Notes under the pieces: model-generated
What the model was told of the DNA's origin: nothing
Seen by the model: the letters and a program-made list of their open reading frames with translations, nothing else
Databases searched by the model: none
NCBI GenBank assembly: GCA_007129085.1
Contig: SKWF01000056.1
Coordinates: 1-10,706 of the forward strand
Reading direction: 5' to 3'
Length of the DNA stretch: 10,706 nucleotides
DNA from: Balneolaceae bacterium
GTDB taxonomy: Bacteria; Bacteroidota; Rhodothermia; Balneolales; Balneolaceae
Position numbers and translations under genes: made by a program
Part shown: positions 1-6,062 of the stretch, in pieces
Position numbering within the stretch: position 1 is the first letter of the stretch
Layout: each line of letters starts with the position of its first letter

Positions 1-1391
1 ACAACATCAGTTATCAGAAATACAAGTCCTGGTTTGAGCCTATCAAACCCGTGAAGATTGAAGAGGGAACTCTCACTATTCAGGTACCCAGTCAGTTTTG
101 GTACGAATGGCTGGAAGAGCATTACTATAATATGCTTCGCTCTACAATTGCAAAGGTTTTAGGGGAAAATGGGAAGCTTGAATATTCAGTTCTTGTAGAG
201 AAATCTGATAAGCTGGAAGACAACAGATCTGTGCGCCTTCCACAGCAGCCGATGCCACCATCGAAGCCGCAGGAAATGAACACCTATAGCGATTACCATC
301 CGGGCAAAATTGAGAACCCGTTCGTTATTCCGGGAATTCGTAAAACGAATATCGATTCTAATCTGAATAACAACTACGTATTCGAAAGATATATTGAAGG
401 AGATTGTAATCGACTGGCAAGATCGGCGGCGATGGCAATAGCTGAAAATCCAGGGAAAAATTCATTCAACCCGTTTTTTGTTTATGGCACAACGGGGCTA
501 GGAAAAACTCACCTTGTTCAAAGTATCGGTAATAAAATAAAGCAGCAGTTTGGGGATGAGTTCTCCGTACTATACGTTTCATCCGAAACATTTACGAACG
601 AATTTGTGCAGGCTATACGTAATAATAGAGCCAGTGAATTTTCGATGTTCTATCGCCATATTGACGTGCTGATTGTGGATGACATCCAGTTTTTTAGCGG
701 AAAGGAGAAAACTCAGGAAGAATTCTTCCACATTTTTAACGCCCTCCATCAAGAAGGGAAACAGATTATTTTAAGTAGTGACCGTGCACCAAAAGATGTT
801 CCGGATATTGAAGAGCGGTTGATTTCGCGATTCAGCTGGGGCTTGAGTGCAGATCTGCAGATTCCGGAATACGAAACACGCTATGCTATTTTAGAGCGTA
901 AAGCGAATGACAACGGAATTAATATTGATCCCGGAATAATTGAATTTATCGCCCACAATTTTAAGTCAAATGTGCGAGATCTTGAAGGGGCTATAATTAA
1001 GTTATTGGCAACGGCGTCGTTAAAGCATATAGATGAGATTGACTTGCAGATGGCAAAGTCCGTGCTTAAGGATATGGTGAAGAGTTCGCATACACAGATC
1101 TCCATCGAGACGATACAGAATTATGTATGCGAGTACTTCGGCATCGATACCAATAAAGTGCGCGAAAAAACCCGAAAGCAAGAGATTGTAGAAGCTAGGC
1201 AAATGGCGATGTACCTCTCCAAAAAATTCACTAAATCGAGCCTGAAAACCATTGGCCTTCAATTTGGCGGGCGAGATCACTCTACCGTTATTCATGCTAT
1301 TACAACAATCGAAGAGCGGTTGTCTACAAGTCCAAAGCATAAGCGGATACTGCAAGAATTAGAGCAAAAACTGGAAGTAGCTACTCTGTAA
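1..1391 (+). CDS. dnaA: Chromosomal replication initiator DnaA (5' end outside window)
   Basis: DnaA is the AAA+ initiator that binds DnaA boxes at oriC, melts the origin and loads the helicase. The frame is open from the window edge (first full codon at 3). The residues before the GTG at 51 still match DnaA domain I (a YKSWFEPIKPV stretch), so that GTG is an internal valine and the real start lies upstream. Visible parts are domain I (YEWLEEHY, about 100-125), a short variable linker, Walker A GTTGLGKT at 486-509, Walker B VLIVDD at 666-683, sensor and arginine-finger region (ERLISRFSWG, about 810-840), and the domain IV DNA-binding signature GGRDHSTVIHA at 1266-1298. 462 codons are present, close to full length. 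The next gene is folB, 18 nt on, rather than dnaN. No DnaA-box cluster is evident in the window, so oriC is probably elsewhere. Confidence 0.97.
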   Translation, partial: NISYQKYKSWFEPIKPVKIEEGTLTIQVPSQFWYEWLEEHYYNMLRSTIAKVLGENGKLEYSVLVEKSDKLEDNRSVRLPQQPMPPSKPQEMNTYSDYHPGKIENPFVIPGIRKTNIDSNLNNNYVFERYIEGDCNRLARSAAMAIAENPGKNSFNPFFVYGTTGLGKTHLVQSIGNKIKQQFGDEFSVLYVSSETFTNEFVQAIRNNRASEFSMFYRHIDVLIVDDIQFFSGKEKTQEEFFHIFNALHQEGKQIILSSDRAPKDVPDIEERLISRFSWGLSADLQIPEYETRYAILERKANDNGINIDPGIIEFIAHNFKSNVRDLEGAIIKLLATASLKHIDEIDLQMAKSVLKDMVKSSHTQISIETIQNYVCEYFGIDTNKVREKTRKQEIVEARQMAMYLSKKFTKSSLKTIGLQFGGRDHSTVIHAITTIEERLSTSPKHKRILQELEQKLEVATL

Positions 1392-1409
1392 ACGTCACAA
1401 AATTCCAAT

Positions 1410-1775
1410 ATGGAATTAGATCGCATCACGTTAAAATCGCTTCGGTTCCATGGAAAACATGGGTATTATGATGAGGAGCGTGAAAATGGGAATGAGTTCG
1501 AAATAGACCTTATTGCAAAAGGAGAGTTTAAGCCATCCATTCAAAAAAGCGATCTTACCAGTACGTTCGATTATCAACAGGCCGAGGAGATTGTGCGAAA
1601 AGTGATGGAGGGCCCGTCGCAACTGCTCATTGAAACACTCTGTACAGATATTGGCGAAAGATTATTTAAGAGGTTCGGGATTGTTGATAAACTGACAGTT
1701 TCCGTGCGGAAGTTACACCCTCCTATAGATACACCATCGAAATACGCAGAAATTACGATGACATGGAATCGGTAA
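1410..1775 (+). CDS. folB: Dihydroneopterin aldolase FolB
   Basis: Cytoplasmic folate-pathway enzyme that cleaves 7,8-dihydroneopterin to 6-hydroxymethyl-dihydropterin and glycolaldehyde. At 121 aa it has the family's usual length. Recognisable elements are FHGKHGYYDEER near the N-terminus with Glu22 in the position of the conserved pterin-site Glu, Tyr55 in the TFDYQQ stretch, Glu75 in IETL (the usual ESLA-type pterin-anchoring Glu), and Lys101 in VRKLHPPI (the conserved catalytic Lys). It starts 18 nt after dnaA with no clear Shine-Dalgarno site. Its 3' end overlaps folK by 13 nt, which fits translational coupling of consecutive pathway steps. Residue roles are known for the family; their assignment here is by eye. 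Confidence 0.93.
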   Translation: MELDRITLKSLRFHGKHGYYDEERENGNEFEIDLIAKGEFKPSIQKSDLTSTFDYQQAEEIVRKVMEGPSQLLIETLCTDIGERLFKRFGIVDKLTVSVRKLHPPIDTPSKYAEITMTWNR

Positions 1776-2251
1776 TTATTGGTGTAGGTTCCAATCTGGG
1801 CGAGCGGTTGCAGATACTTCAACAAGCCGGTACATTTCTGGAGGCACTCTCAAGTGGATCGATAAAAAAAGCATCAATTTGGGAATCGGAGCCTATTGGC
1901 CCATCAAAATTTCCTTTTTTAAACACGGTGGCAAAAATTGAAACAGAGAAAAGCCCTGCGAAACTGCTACGTTCTTTGAAGGAGTTTGAGCAAGATATGG
2001 GGCGAGAAAAAAATCCTGAACGCTGGGGGCCGCGGATTTTAGATCTTGATATCATTGCGTTTGGGGACTTGGTGATTCAGAAAGAGAACCTTATTATTCC
2101 ACATTCAGAATACAGACGCCGACTGTTTGTTTTGCTTCCCTTGCAAGAAATAGAAGCAGAATGGATGGATCCCTCAACCCAAACTTCGATCTCGGATATG
2201 GTGACAGAAGCACCGAATATGCAGATCCATAAAACCGACCATACCTGGTAA
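1763..2251 (+). CDS. folK: HPPK (2-amino-4-hydroxy-6-hydroxymethyldihydropteridine pyrophosphokinase)
   Basis: Transfers pyrophosphate from ATP to 6-hydroxymethyl-dihydropterin, the FolB product, giving the substrate of dihydropteroate synthase. The 162-aa length is typical. Motifs include the N-terminal IGVGSNLGER (residues 6-15), FLNTVAKIET (52-61), and the HPPK signature RWGPRILDLDI (87-97) with Asp94 and Asp96 in the two Mg-binding positions. Glu76 and Arg81 precede it, and LIIPHSEYRRR follows. The ATG lies inside the end of folB (13-nt overlap), and the next gene starts 1 nt after the stop. It is complete, with no missing key residue. Confidence 0.95.
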   Translation: MESVIIGVGSNLGERLQILQQAGTFLEALSSGSIKKASIWESEPIGPSKFPFLNTVAKIETEKSPAKLLRSLKEFEQDMGREKNPERWGPRILDLDIIAFGDLVIQKENLIIPHSEYRRRLFVLLPLQEIEAEWMDPSTQTSISDMVTEAPNMQIHKTDHTW

Positions 2252-2252
2252 T

Positions 2253-2897
2253 ATGCCAAATACGTTCGACTTTATTGCCATAGAAGGTGTAATAGGAGCC
2301 GGAAAAACGACCCTGGCTAATTTGTTGGCAGAACGCCACAGGGGTAAATTGGTGCTGGAACAGTTTGAGGAAAATCCATTTCTGCCAAAGTTTTATGAAG
2401 AAAAAGAGCGTTATGCTTTTCAAACACAGCTCGCTTTTTTGGCCAGCCGTTTTAAGCAGCAGCAGAAAATGACGAATCGCGATCTTTTTGATGAGTTCAT
2501 CATCTCAGACTATATTTTTGAAAAAGATCGAATATTTGCCAGTCTCAATTTAGATGATGATGAACTCGCCCTGTACGATAATATTTTTGGGATTATGGCG
2601 GGTATTTCGGCAAAACCTGATCTTGTGATATATCTGCAGAGCTCGGTTGACCGGCTGATGCAAAATATTTCTCAACGGGGCAGAGATTACGAAAAGCACA
2701 TCACGGAAGAGTACCTTGAGGACTTGAGTGATTCGTACAATCAGTTCTTTTATCACTACAATAAAGCTCCGTTGATGATTATCAACGCTACGAAAATCGA
2801 TTTTGTTAATAATCCGGATCATTTATCGTATCTTGAAGAACAGATATTTAACCACCCAATACGCAGCAACACACACATTCATATTATACCGGATTAA
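2253..2897 (+). CDS. Deoxynucleoside kinase (dAK/dGK-type)
   Basis: Likely phosphorylates deoxynucleosides (bacterial relatives act on deoxyadenosine and deoxyguanosine) in dNTP salvage. The 214-aa protein has a P-loop GVIGAGKTT at residues 12-20, the substrate-pocket EENPFLPKFY stretch, and an SDYIFEKDRIFA segment in the position of the family's DR(S) motif. It also has an arginine-rich lid QRGRDYEKHI and the following EEYLEDLSDSYNQFF helix. This pattern fits the bacterial dNK family rather than thymidine kinase TK1. The exact base preference cannot be read from sequence. It begins 1 nt after folK and its stop overlaps the next ATG (TAATG), so it sits inside a coupled operon linking folate synthesis, dNTP salvage and DnaA. 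Confidence 0.9.
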   Translation: MPNTFDFIAIEGVIGAGKTTLANLLAERHRGKLVLEQFEENPFLPKFYEEKERYAFQTQLAFLASRFKQQQKMTNRDLFDEFIISDYIFEKDRIFASLNLDDDELALYDNIFGIMAGISAKPDLVIYLQSSVDRLMQNISQRGRDYEKHITEEYLEDLSDSYNQFFYHYNKAPLMIINATKIDFVNNPDHLSYLEEQIFNHPIRSNTHIHIIPD

Positions 2898-3076
2898 TGC
2901 TATTAAGATGGCTGATAATAGCTCTTTTGATTTATGCGCTCTATAGACTTTTGTTTAAGCCGAAGCCAAAAAAGAAAGCTCCGCGTGGGCCAAGCAGACG
3001 CAAAAGACATAAGAATTTAGATCATATCGAAGAAGCTGAATTTGAAGATATAACCGATAAAGAGAAAACAGATTAG
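2897..3076 (+). CDS. Small single-span membrane protein, DUF4834-like (59 aa)
   Basis: The ATG shares its A with the dNK stop codon (TAATG), and the TAG ends 4 nt before the TPR gene, so the ORF fills the gap exactly. The product has one hydrophobic helix at residues 2-20 (LLRWLIIALLIYALYRLLF). A very basic, Pro/Lys/Arg-rich stretch (21-40) and an acidic end (EEAEFEDITDKEK) follow. The layout of one N-terminal helix, a basic linker and a C-terminal acidic '(A/V)(E/D)(F/Y)E(E/D)I' motif resembles the small Bacteroidota family DUF4834. That resemblance is from memory and not confirmed. The basic region after the helix predicts an inner-membrane protein with a cytoplasmic tail. Function is unknown. 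Confidence 0.72.
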   Translation: MLLRWLIIALLIYALYRLLFKPKPKKKAPRGPSRRKRHKNLDHIEEAEFEDITDKEKTD

Positions 3077-3080
3077 TTTT

Positions 3081-3626
3081 ATGAGTTTTGAAGAGAAACA
3101 CAAGAAAGGATACGAACTCCTGCACGAAAAAGATTTAGATAAGAGTTTAGATGTTGCTCGTGATTTGCAGAGGATAGATCCGGATGCTCCGGAAGGCTAT
3201 ACTCTGGAAGGTGAAGTAATGCAAAAACTTGGCCAGTGGGAGGCCAGTGTAACGTCGTTTGATGATGCTATTGAAAAAGATTCAGATAATGGCAGGCTAT
3301 ACAACATGCGCGGTTATGCCCAGCTGAATGAAGATAATTTAGATAAGGCAAAAGAAGACTTTGATCGGGCTATTGAGCTGGATGATTTGCCATCAGCCCA
3401 TAGGAATTTGGTTCTTTATAAACTTATGAGTGGCGACGGGAAAGGGGCAATCACCTATCTGTTGGATAGAATTCGAGCAGAACCAAAAGATGTTGAAAAC
3501 TGGATTTTAATGGGTGACCTAATGAAGAAAGGCGGCCATGATGAGAAGGCAAAAACGTACTATGAACAGGTGCTGAAAATGGACCCAAACAATGAGTATG
3601 TAAAGAACTTATTGGAGCAGGAGTAA
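3081..3626 (+). CDS. TPR-repeat protein, cytoplasmic (181 aa)
   Basis: Made almost entirely of about five 34-residue tetratricopeptide repeats, at residues 3-35, 36-69, 70-102, 103-136 and 137-170. The usual pattern shows as A/G at helix-A position 8 and D-P or D-D-like ends (RIDPD, ELDD, KMDPN). There is no signal peptide, membrane segment or enzymatic domain, so it is probably a cytoplasmic protein-binding scaffold; its partner is unknown. It is the last gene of the dnaA-folB-folK-dNK operon, 4 nt after the small membrane ORF, and is followed by a strong terminator. One possibility (inference) is that the upstream membrane peptide anchors it. Confidence 0.85.
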   Translation: MSFEEKHKKGYELLHEKDLDKSLDVARDLQRIDPDAPEGYTLEGEVMQKLGQWEASVTSFDDAIEKDSDNGRLYNMRGYAQLNEDNLDKAKEDFDRAIELDDLPSAHRNLVLYKLMSGDGKGAITYLLDRIRAEPKDVENWILMGDLMKKGGHDEKAKTYYEQVLKMDPNNEYVKNLLEQE

Positions 3627-3651
3627 AACTTCTGTATTTCAAAACAAATAC

Positions 3652-3687
3652 AAAAAAGCCCCGTCTCACTACGAGCGGGGCTTTTTT
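3652..3687. terminator. Bidirectional intrinsic terminator between TPR gene and secG
   Basis: The arm AAAAAAGCCCCG (3652-3663) pairs perfectly with CGGGGCTTTTTT (3676-3687). CTC/GAG pairs can extend the stem inside the loop. The GC core is flanked by an A-run on one side and a T-run on the other, so it works in both directions. This fits its place between two convergent genes. Confidence 0.93.
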
Positions 3688-3726
3688 AATGTCTTATAAA
3701 TTTAGTGCCTGCTTAGGCAAAGAAAA

Positions 3727-4080
3727 TTAATTTTCTTCTTCCTGCTGCTGAGGTACTGCAGATTCAGTCTGCGAAGGAACTTGGAAATCAGTTTCTACCT
3801 GATCGGGCATGCCTTGCTGCTGAATTGTACTTTCGGTGCCATCACCACGGTCAATTGCAAAGTTTGCGAGCACGCTCAGGGATAAAAAGAGAACGGCTAG
3901 AATGGTTGTAGTTTTTGAAAGAAGATCTGCTGTTCGCCGTGCACCCATTGCGGCACCACCTGCCATTCCTGCTGCAAGTCCACCGGATAAACCTTCTTTT
4001 TGGCCCGGTTGCAATAGTACAACAACAATTAGCAAAATGGCTATCAGCGTAATAAAACTTAGAATAATTCCGTAAAGCAT
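3727..4080 (-). CDS. secG: Preprotein translocase subunit SecG
   Basis: Auxiliary inner-membrane subunit of the SecYEG channel. The 117-aa protein has the two expected transmembrane helices (about residues 3-23 and 57-76). Between them is the family's conserved loop LLQPGQKEGLSGG with a Gly/Ala-rich segment and GARRTADLLSK. The C-terminal tail (about 77-117) is acidic and Gln-rich, as in many FCB-group SecG proteins, and lacks motifs. The gene stands alone, convergent with the TPR gene and divergent from the MscS-like gene. Confidence 0.95.
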   Translation of the reverse strand: MLYGIILSFITLIAILLIVVVLLQPGQKEGLSGGLAAGMAGGAAMGARRTADLLSKTTTILAVLFLSLSVLANFAIDRGDGTESTIQQQGMPDQVETDFQVPSQTESAVPQQQEEEN

Positions 4081-4119
4081 AACTAATAAATAAAAATTCG
4101 GTGTTTCAATAGAACCTTA

Positions 4120-4147
4120 AAAATATCACTATTTACACTCTTAACAA
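4120..4147 (-). promoter_or_regulatory. Candidate promoter for secG
   Basis: On the minus strand, TTGTTA (4147-4142) is followed after 16 nt by TATTTT (4125-4120), about 40 nt before the secG start codon. Both boxes resemble sigma-70-type elements (4 of 6 matches each). The region is very AT-rich, so chance matches are likely. Confidence 0.35.
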
Positions 4148-4158
4148 AGTGTTATAAT
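4132..4158 (+). promoter_or_regulatory. Candidate promoter for MscS-like gene
   Basis: TTTACA (4132-4137), a 15-nt spacer and a perfect TATAAT (4153-4158) lie about 50 nt before the MscS-like start. The spacer is shorter than ideal. It overlaps the candidate secG promoter on the other strand, so the two genes may share a divergent control region. Confidence 0.35.
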
Positions 4159-4208
4159 ATAAACGATAGTTCTTAATAATATTATGATAAAAGAACCGGC
4201 TGATATGT

Positions 4209-5141
4209 ATGAATGAATTCCAAGAGAACATAGAATCGATACTTGAGGAGTCCTCTATAGATTACAGTAACTTAGTTGAGACGGTTATTATTATCGCTCT
4301 GTTGGTACTGTTGAGGTTTGTCATTATCCGTGTTGTCTACTCCAAAGTTCAAAGCACGGAGCTTCGGTACAAATGGCGAAAGAATGTAACCTATGCTCTT
4401 GTCTTCATAGGGTTTTTATTAGTTGGCCGAACGTGGTTTGAGGGAATTCGTTCTTTAGCTACATTTTTAGGGCTCTTATCTGCCGGACTTGCTATTGCTC
4501 TTCGCGGACCGGTAACAGATGTGGCCGGATGGATATTTTTAATATGGCGTCAGCCGTTTGATGTAGGAGATCGAATTCAAATTGGAGACCACAAAGGCGA
4601 TGTTATTGATGTTCGGGTATTTAAATTTACCATTTTGGAAATAGGGAACTGGGTGCATGCCGATCAGAGTACCGGCCGGGTAATTCATATTCCCAACCAC
4701 TATGTATTTAGCCAAACAGTGGCAAATTACACCAGCGATTTTGAGTTTATATGGAATGAAATAGAGGTCGTTTTCACGTTTGAGAGTAACTGGAAAAAAG
4801 CGGAAGAGATTCTAAAGAAAATAACTACAGATCACTTGGAGGATTATGTAGTTGATGCGGAAAAACAGATCCGACGTGCAACAAAATCGTACCTGATTCA
4901 CTACCGAAATCTAACCCCAATCGTTTACACCGATGTGGTGGATGATGGAATACGGTTGACGATTCGTCACCTCTCAAATCCGCGGAAGCGAAGAGGGATT
5001 AACCAGATGATTTGGCGGGATATACTGGAAGCCGTTGATCAAGAAAGCGATCTTGATTTTGCGTATAAAACCCTGCGCATATATCAGAATCAGGTCGAGG
5101 GAAAGTCGGGTTTGAAACCGAACTCTGACGAGACTACTTAG
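4209..5141 (+). CDS. MscS-family mechanosensitive ion channel
   Basis: Inner-membrane channel of the small-conductance mechanosensitive family, which releases solutes on osmotic downshock. The 310-aa protein has three membrane segments: TM1 about 22-43, TM2 about 60-77, and TM3 about 82-113, the pore-lining helix rich in Gly/Ala/Leu (GLLSAGLAIALRGP). The MscS beta-domain signature follows, PFDVGDRIQIGDHKGDV (116-132) and VIHIPNHYVF then NYTSDF. The cytoplasmic alpha/beta domain runs to about residue 295. Length and layout match E. coli MscS (286 aa), with a short extra charged tail. Its 3' end overlaps the convergent SRAP gene by 8 nt, leaving no room for a terminator. Confidence 0.93.
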   Translation: MNEFQENIESILEESSIDYSNLVETVIIIALLVLLRFVIIRVVYSKVQSTELRYKWRKNVTYALVFIGFLLVGRTWFEGIRSLATFLGLLSAGLAIALRGPVTDVAGWIFLIWRQPFDVGDRIQIGDHKGDVIDVRVFKFTILEIGNWVHADQSTGRVIHIPNHYVFSQTVANYTSDFEFIWNEIEVVFTFESNWKKAEEILKKITTDHLEDYVVDAEKQIRRATKSYLIHYRNLTPIVYTDVVDDGIRLTIRHLSNPRKRRGINQMIWRDILEAVDQESDLDFAYKTLRIYQNQVEGKSGLKPNSDETT

Positions 5142-5757
5142 GTATTGGCTGAATCAACTCTTTATGGTTATTTGACAGGTCATTGGCATCTTTACTGACT
5201 CTTAAAACGGTGAGGTCTGTTATAAGGAACAGAGATTTTGCCTCATTAATAATTTTGTGTGCGTCGGTTTCGCCATCGAGCCATTTATCAGCCATGGGCT
5301 TATTTAAAAGTAAGGGCATTCGCGCAGTCATTGGCTGAATGAGTGTATTGGCCTCTCGATCCAAAAAATCGCAATGAAGATTTTCTCCTTCCTCAATCAA
5401 AACTCCGGCCACCGCCATGGTAGAATTATCCATCATTCTAACAAAAAATGGATGATCTTTTTTCCTGTCGTCCTTCCAGATGTAGAATCCGCTGATAGGC
5501 ACAATACATCGCTGCAAAGCCTTTTCAAGCAGAGTGCTGTTATCGTTTTTTTCTTCGGGTTGATTGGAGCTCTTCGAAAATGATTTCCCCCATCTAACTC
5601 GCTGAAGTTGACGTTCATCACCATTCGTAATAACAGGTATGTGCTGACCTCTGCCAATATTGTAGTGAGGTTCCAGCAGGGAGGGACTTTCAATGGATAG
5701 GCTGTAAAAATTCTCAATTTCAGCCTGTTCTGCAAAAAATGCTATACGCTTGGTCAT
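5134..5757 (-). CDS. SRAP-domain (YedK/HMCES-like) protein lacking catalytic residues
   Basis: Family members crosslink to abasic sites in single-stranded DNA through the Cys2 amine/thiol. The fold markers are here: YNIGRGQHIPVI (32-43), RWG (55-57), RCIVPISGFYIW (83-94), HPFFVRM, ARMPLLL (145-151), KWLDGE and a C-terminal ELIQPI like the E. coli YedK end. The active-site residues are not. The N-terminus is MTKRI instead of MCGRF (Cys2 to Thr). The NARxE motif expected about 23 residues before RC is replaced by a Ser/Glu/Asn-rich stretch. The FxEW Glu is Ile93, and the HxRxP His is Thr144. An in-frame stop 15 nt upstream of the ATG (5770-5772) rules out a longer start with Cys. The 207-aa length is normal and the frame intact, so it is probably a pseudoenzyme that may still bind DNA. 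It is convergent with the MscS-like gene and divergent from the helicase-like gene. Confidence 0.85.
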   Translation of the reverse strand: MTKRIAFFAEQAEIENFYSLSIESPSLLEPHYNIGRGQHIPVITNGDERQLQRVRWGKSFSKSSNQPEEKNDNSTLLEKALQRCIVPISGFYIWKDDRKKDHPFFVRMMDNSTMAVAGVLIEEGENLHCDFLDREANTLIQPMTARMPLLLNKPMADKWLDGETDAHKIINEAKSLFLITDLTVLRVSKDANDLSNNHKELIQPIPK

Positions 5758-5770
5758 AATCTCTGTCGAT

Positions 5771-5799
5771 TAAATAATTTCTGCTTATTTTACTGTCAA
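5771..5799 (-). promoter_or_regulatory. Candidate sigma-70-type promoter for SRAP-like gene
   Basis: On the minus strand a perfect TTGACA (5799-5794) lies 17 nt before TATTTA (5776-5771), which merges into TTTAAT. Transcription would begin near 5764, leaving only about 7 nt before the ATG at 5757, so the mRNA would be nearly leaderless. Confidence 0.45.
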
Positions 5800-6050
5800 T
5801 ACTACATCTATAAAACTTTCTGATCAAGCAGCATTCACATATACTTTTTTTTAGGCTGAATGATAGATTTAATGAAATGCGTTACAGCTATTGAAACTGT
5901 AAGAGGCTTGAAAGGTGATTATGGCAACACCCTAACTCAAGAGCCATGTGTTGAGTAATAATTATAGAGTAGTTAAGTAAAATGAGTAAAGCATAGTTTG
6001 TATATTAAAGCTTTACGACTTGTTAATTGAAATAATGATTTAAAACCAAA

Positions 6051-6056
6051 AGAGGT
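6051..6056 (+). promoter_or_regulatory. Shine-Dalgarno site supporting a TTG start
   Basis: AGAGGT lies 6 nt before TTG at 6063, one of the clearest ribosome binding sites in the window. The frame has a stop (TGA, 6036-6038) just upstream and no ATG between, so TTG at 6063 is the supported start of the helicase-like gene. Confidence 0.65.
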
Positions 6057-6062
6057 AGAACA

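Larger units (their letters stand above)
5758..6062. other. 305-nt divergent intergenic region
   Basis: AT-rich region between the start codons of the SRAP-like (-) and helicase-like (+) genes. It holds a good minus-strand promoter candidate (5771-5799), a Shine-Dalgarno site for the helicase-like gene (6051-6056), a TATATT box at 6001-6006 without a convincing -35, and a short inverted repeat ACTCAA/TTGAGT (5935-5940 and 5951-5956). A 28-codon ORF at 5872-5958 has no supporting signal. No tRNA, riboswitch or terminator was seen. Confidence 0.6.

Noticed and set aside
51..53. GTG as the dnaA start codon
   Set aside because: The frame stays open to the window edge and the upstream residues match DnaA domain I, so this is an internal valine codon of a gene cut by the window.
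1..1420. Replication origin near dnaA
   Set aside because: I saw no cluster of TTATCCACA-like boxes or AT-rich repeats in or after dnaA; the upstream side is outside the window.
4135..4152. ACACT-N8-AGTGT inverted repeat between secG and the MscS-like gene
   Set aside because: Arms are only 5 nt in a very AT-rich region, so chance occurrence is likely; it does overlap both candidate promoters, but that alone is not enough.
5872..5958. 28-codon ORF in the SRAP/helicase intergenic region
   Set aside because: No ribosome binding site, no hydrophobic or family pattern, and no tight spacing to a neighbour; it fits chance.
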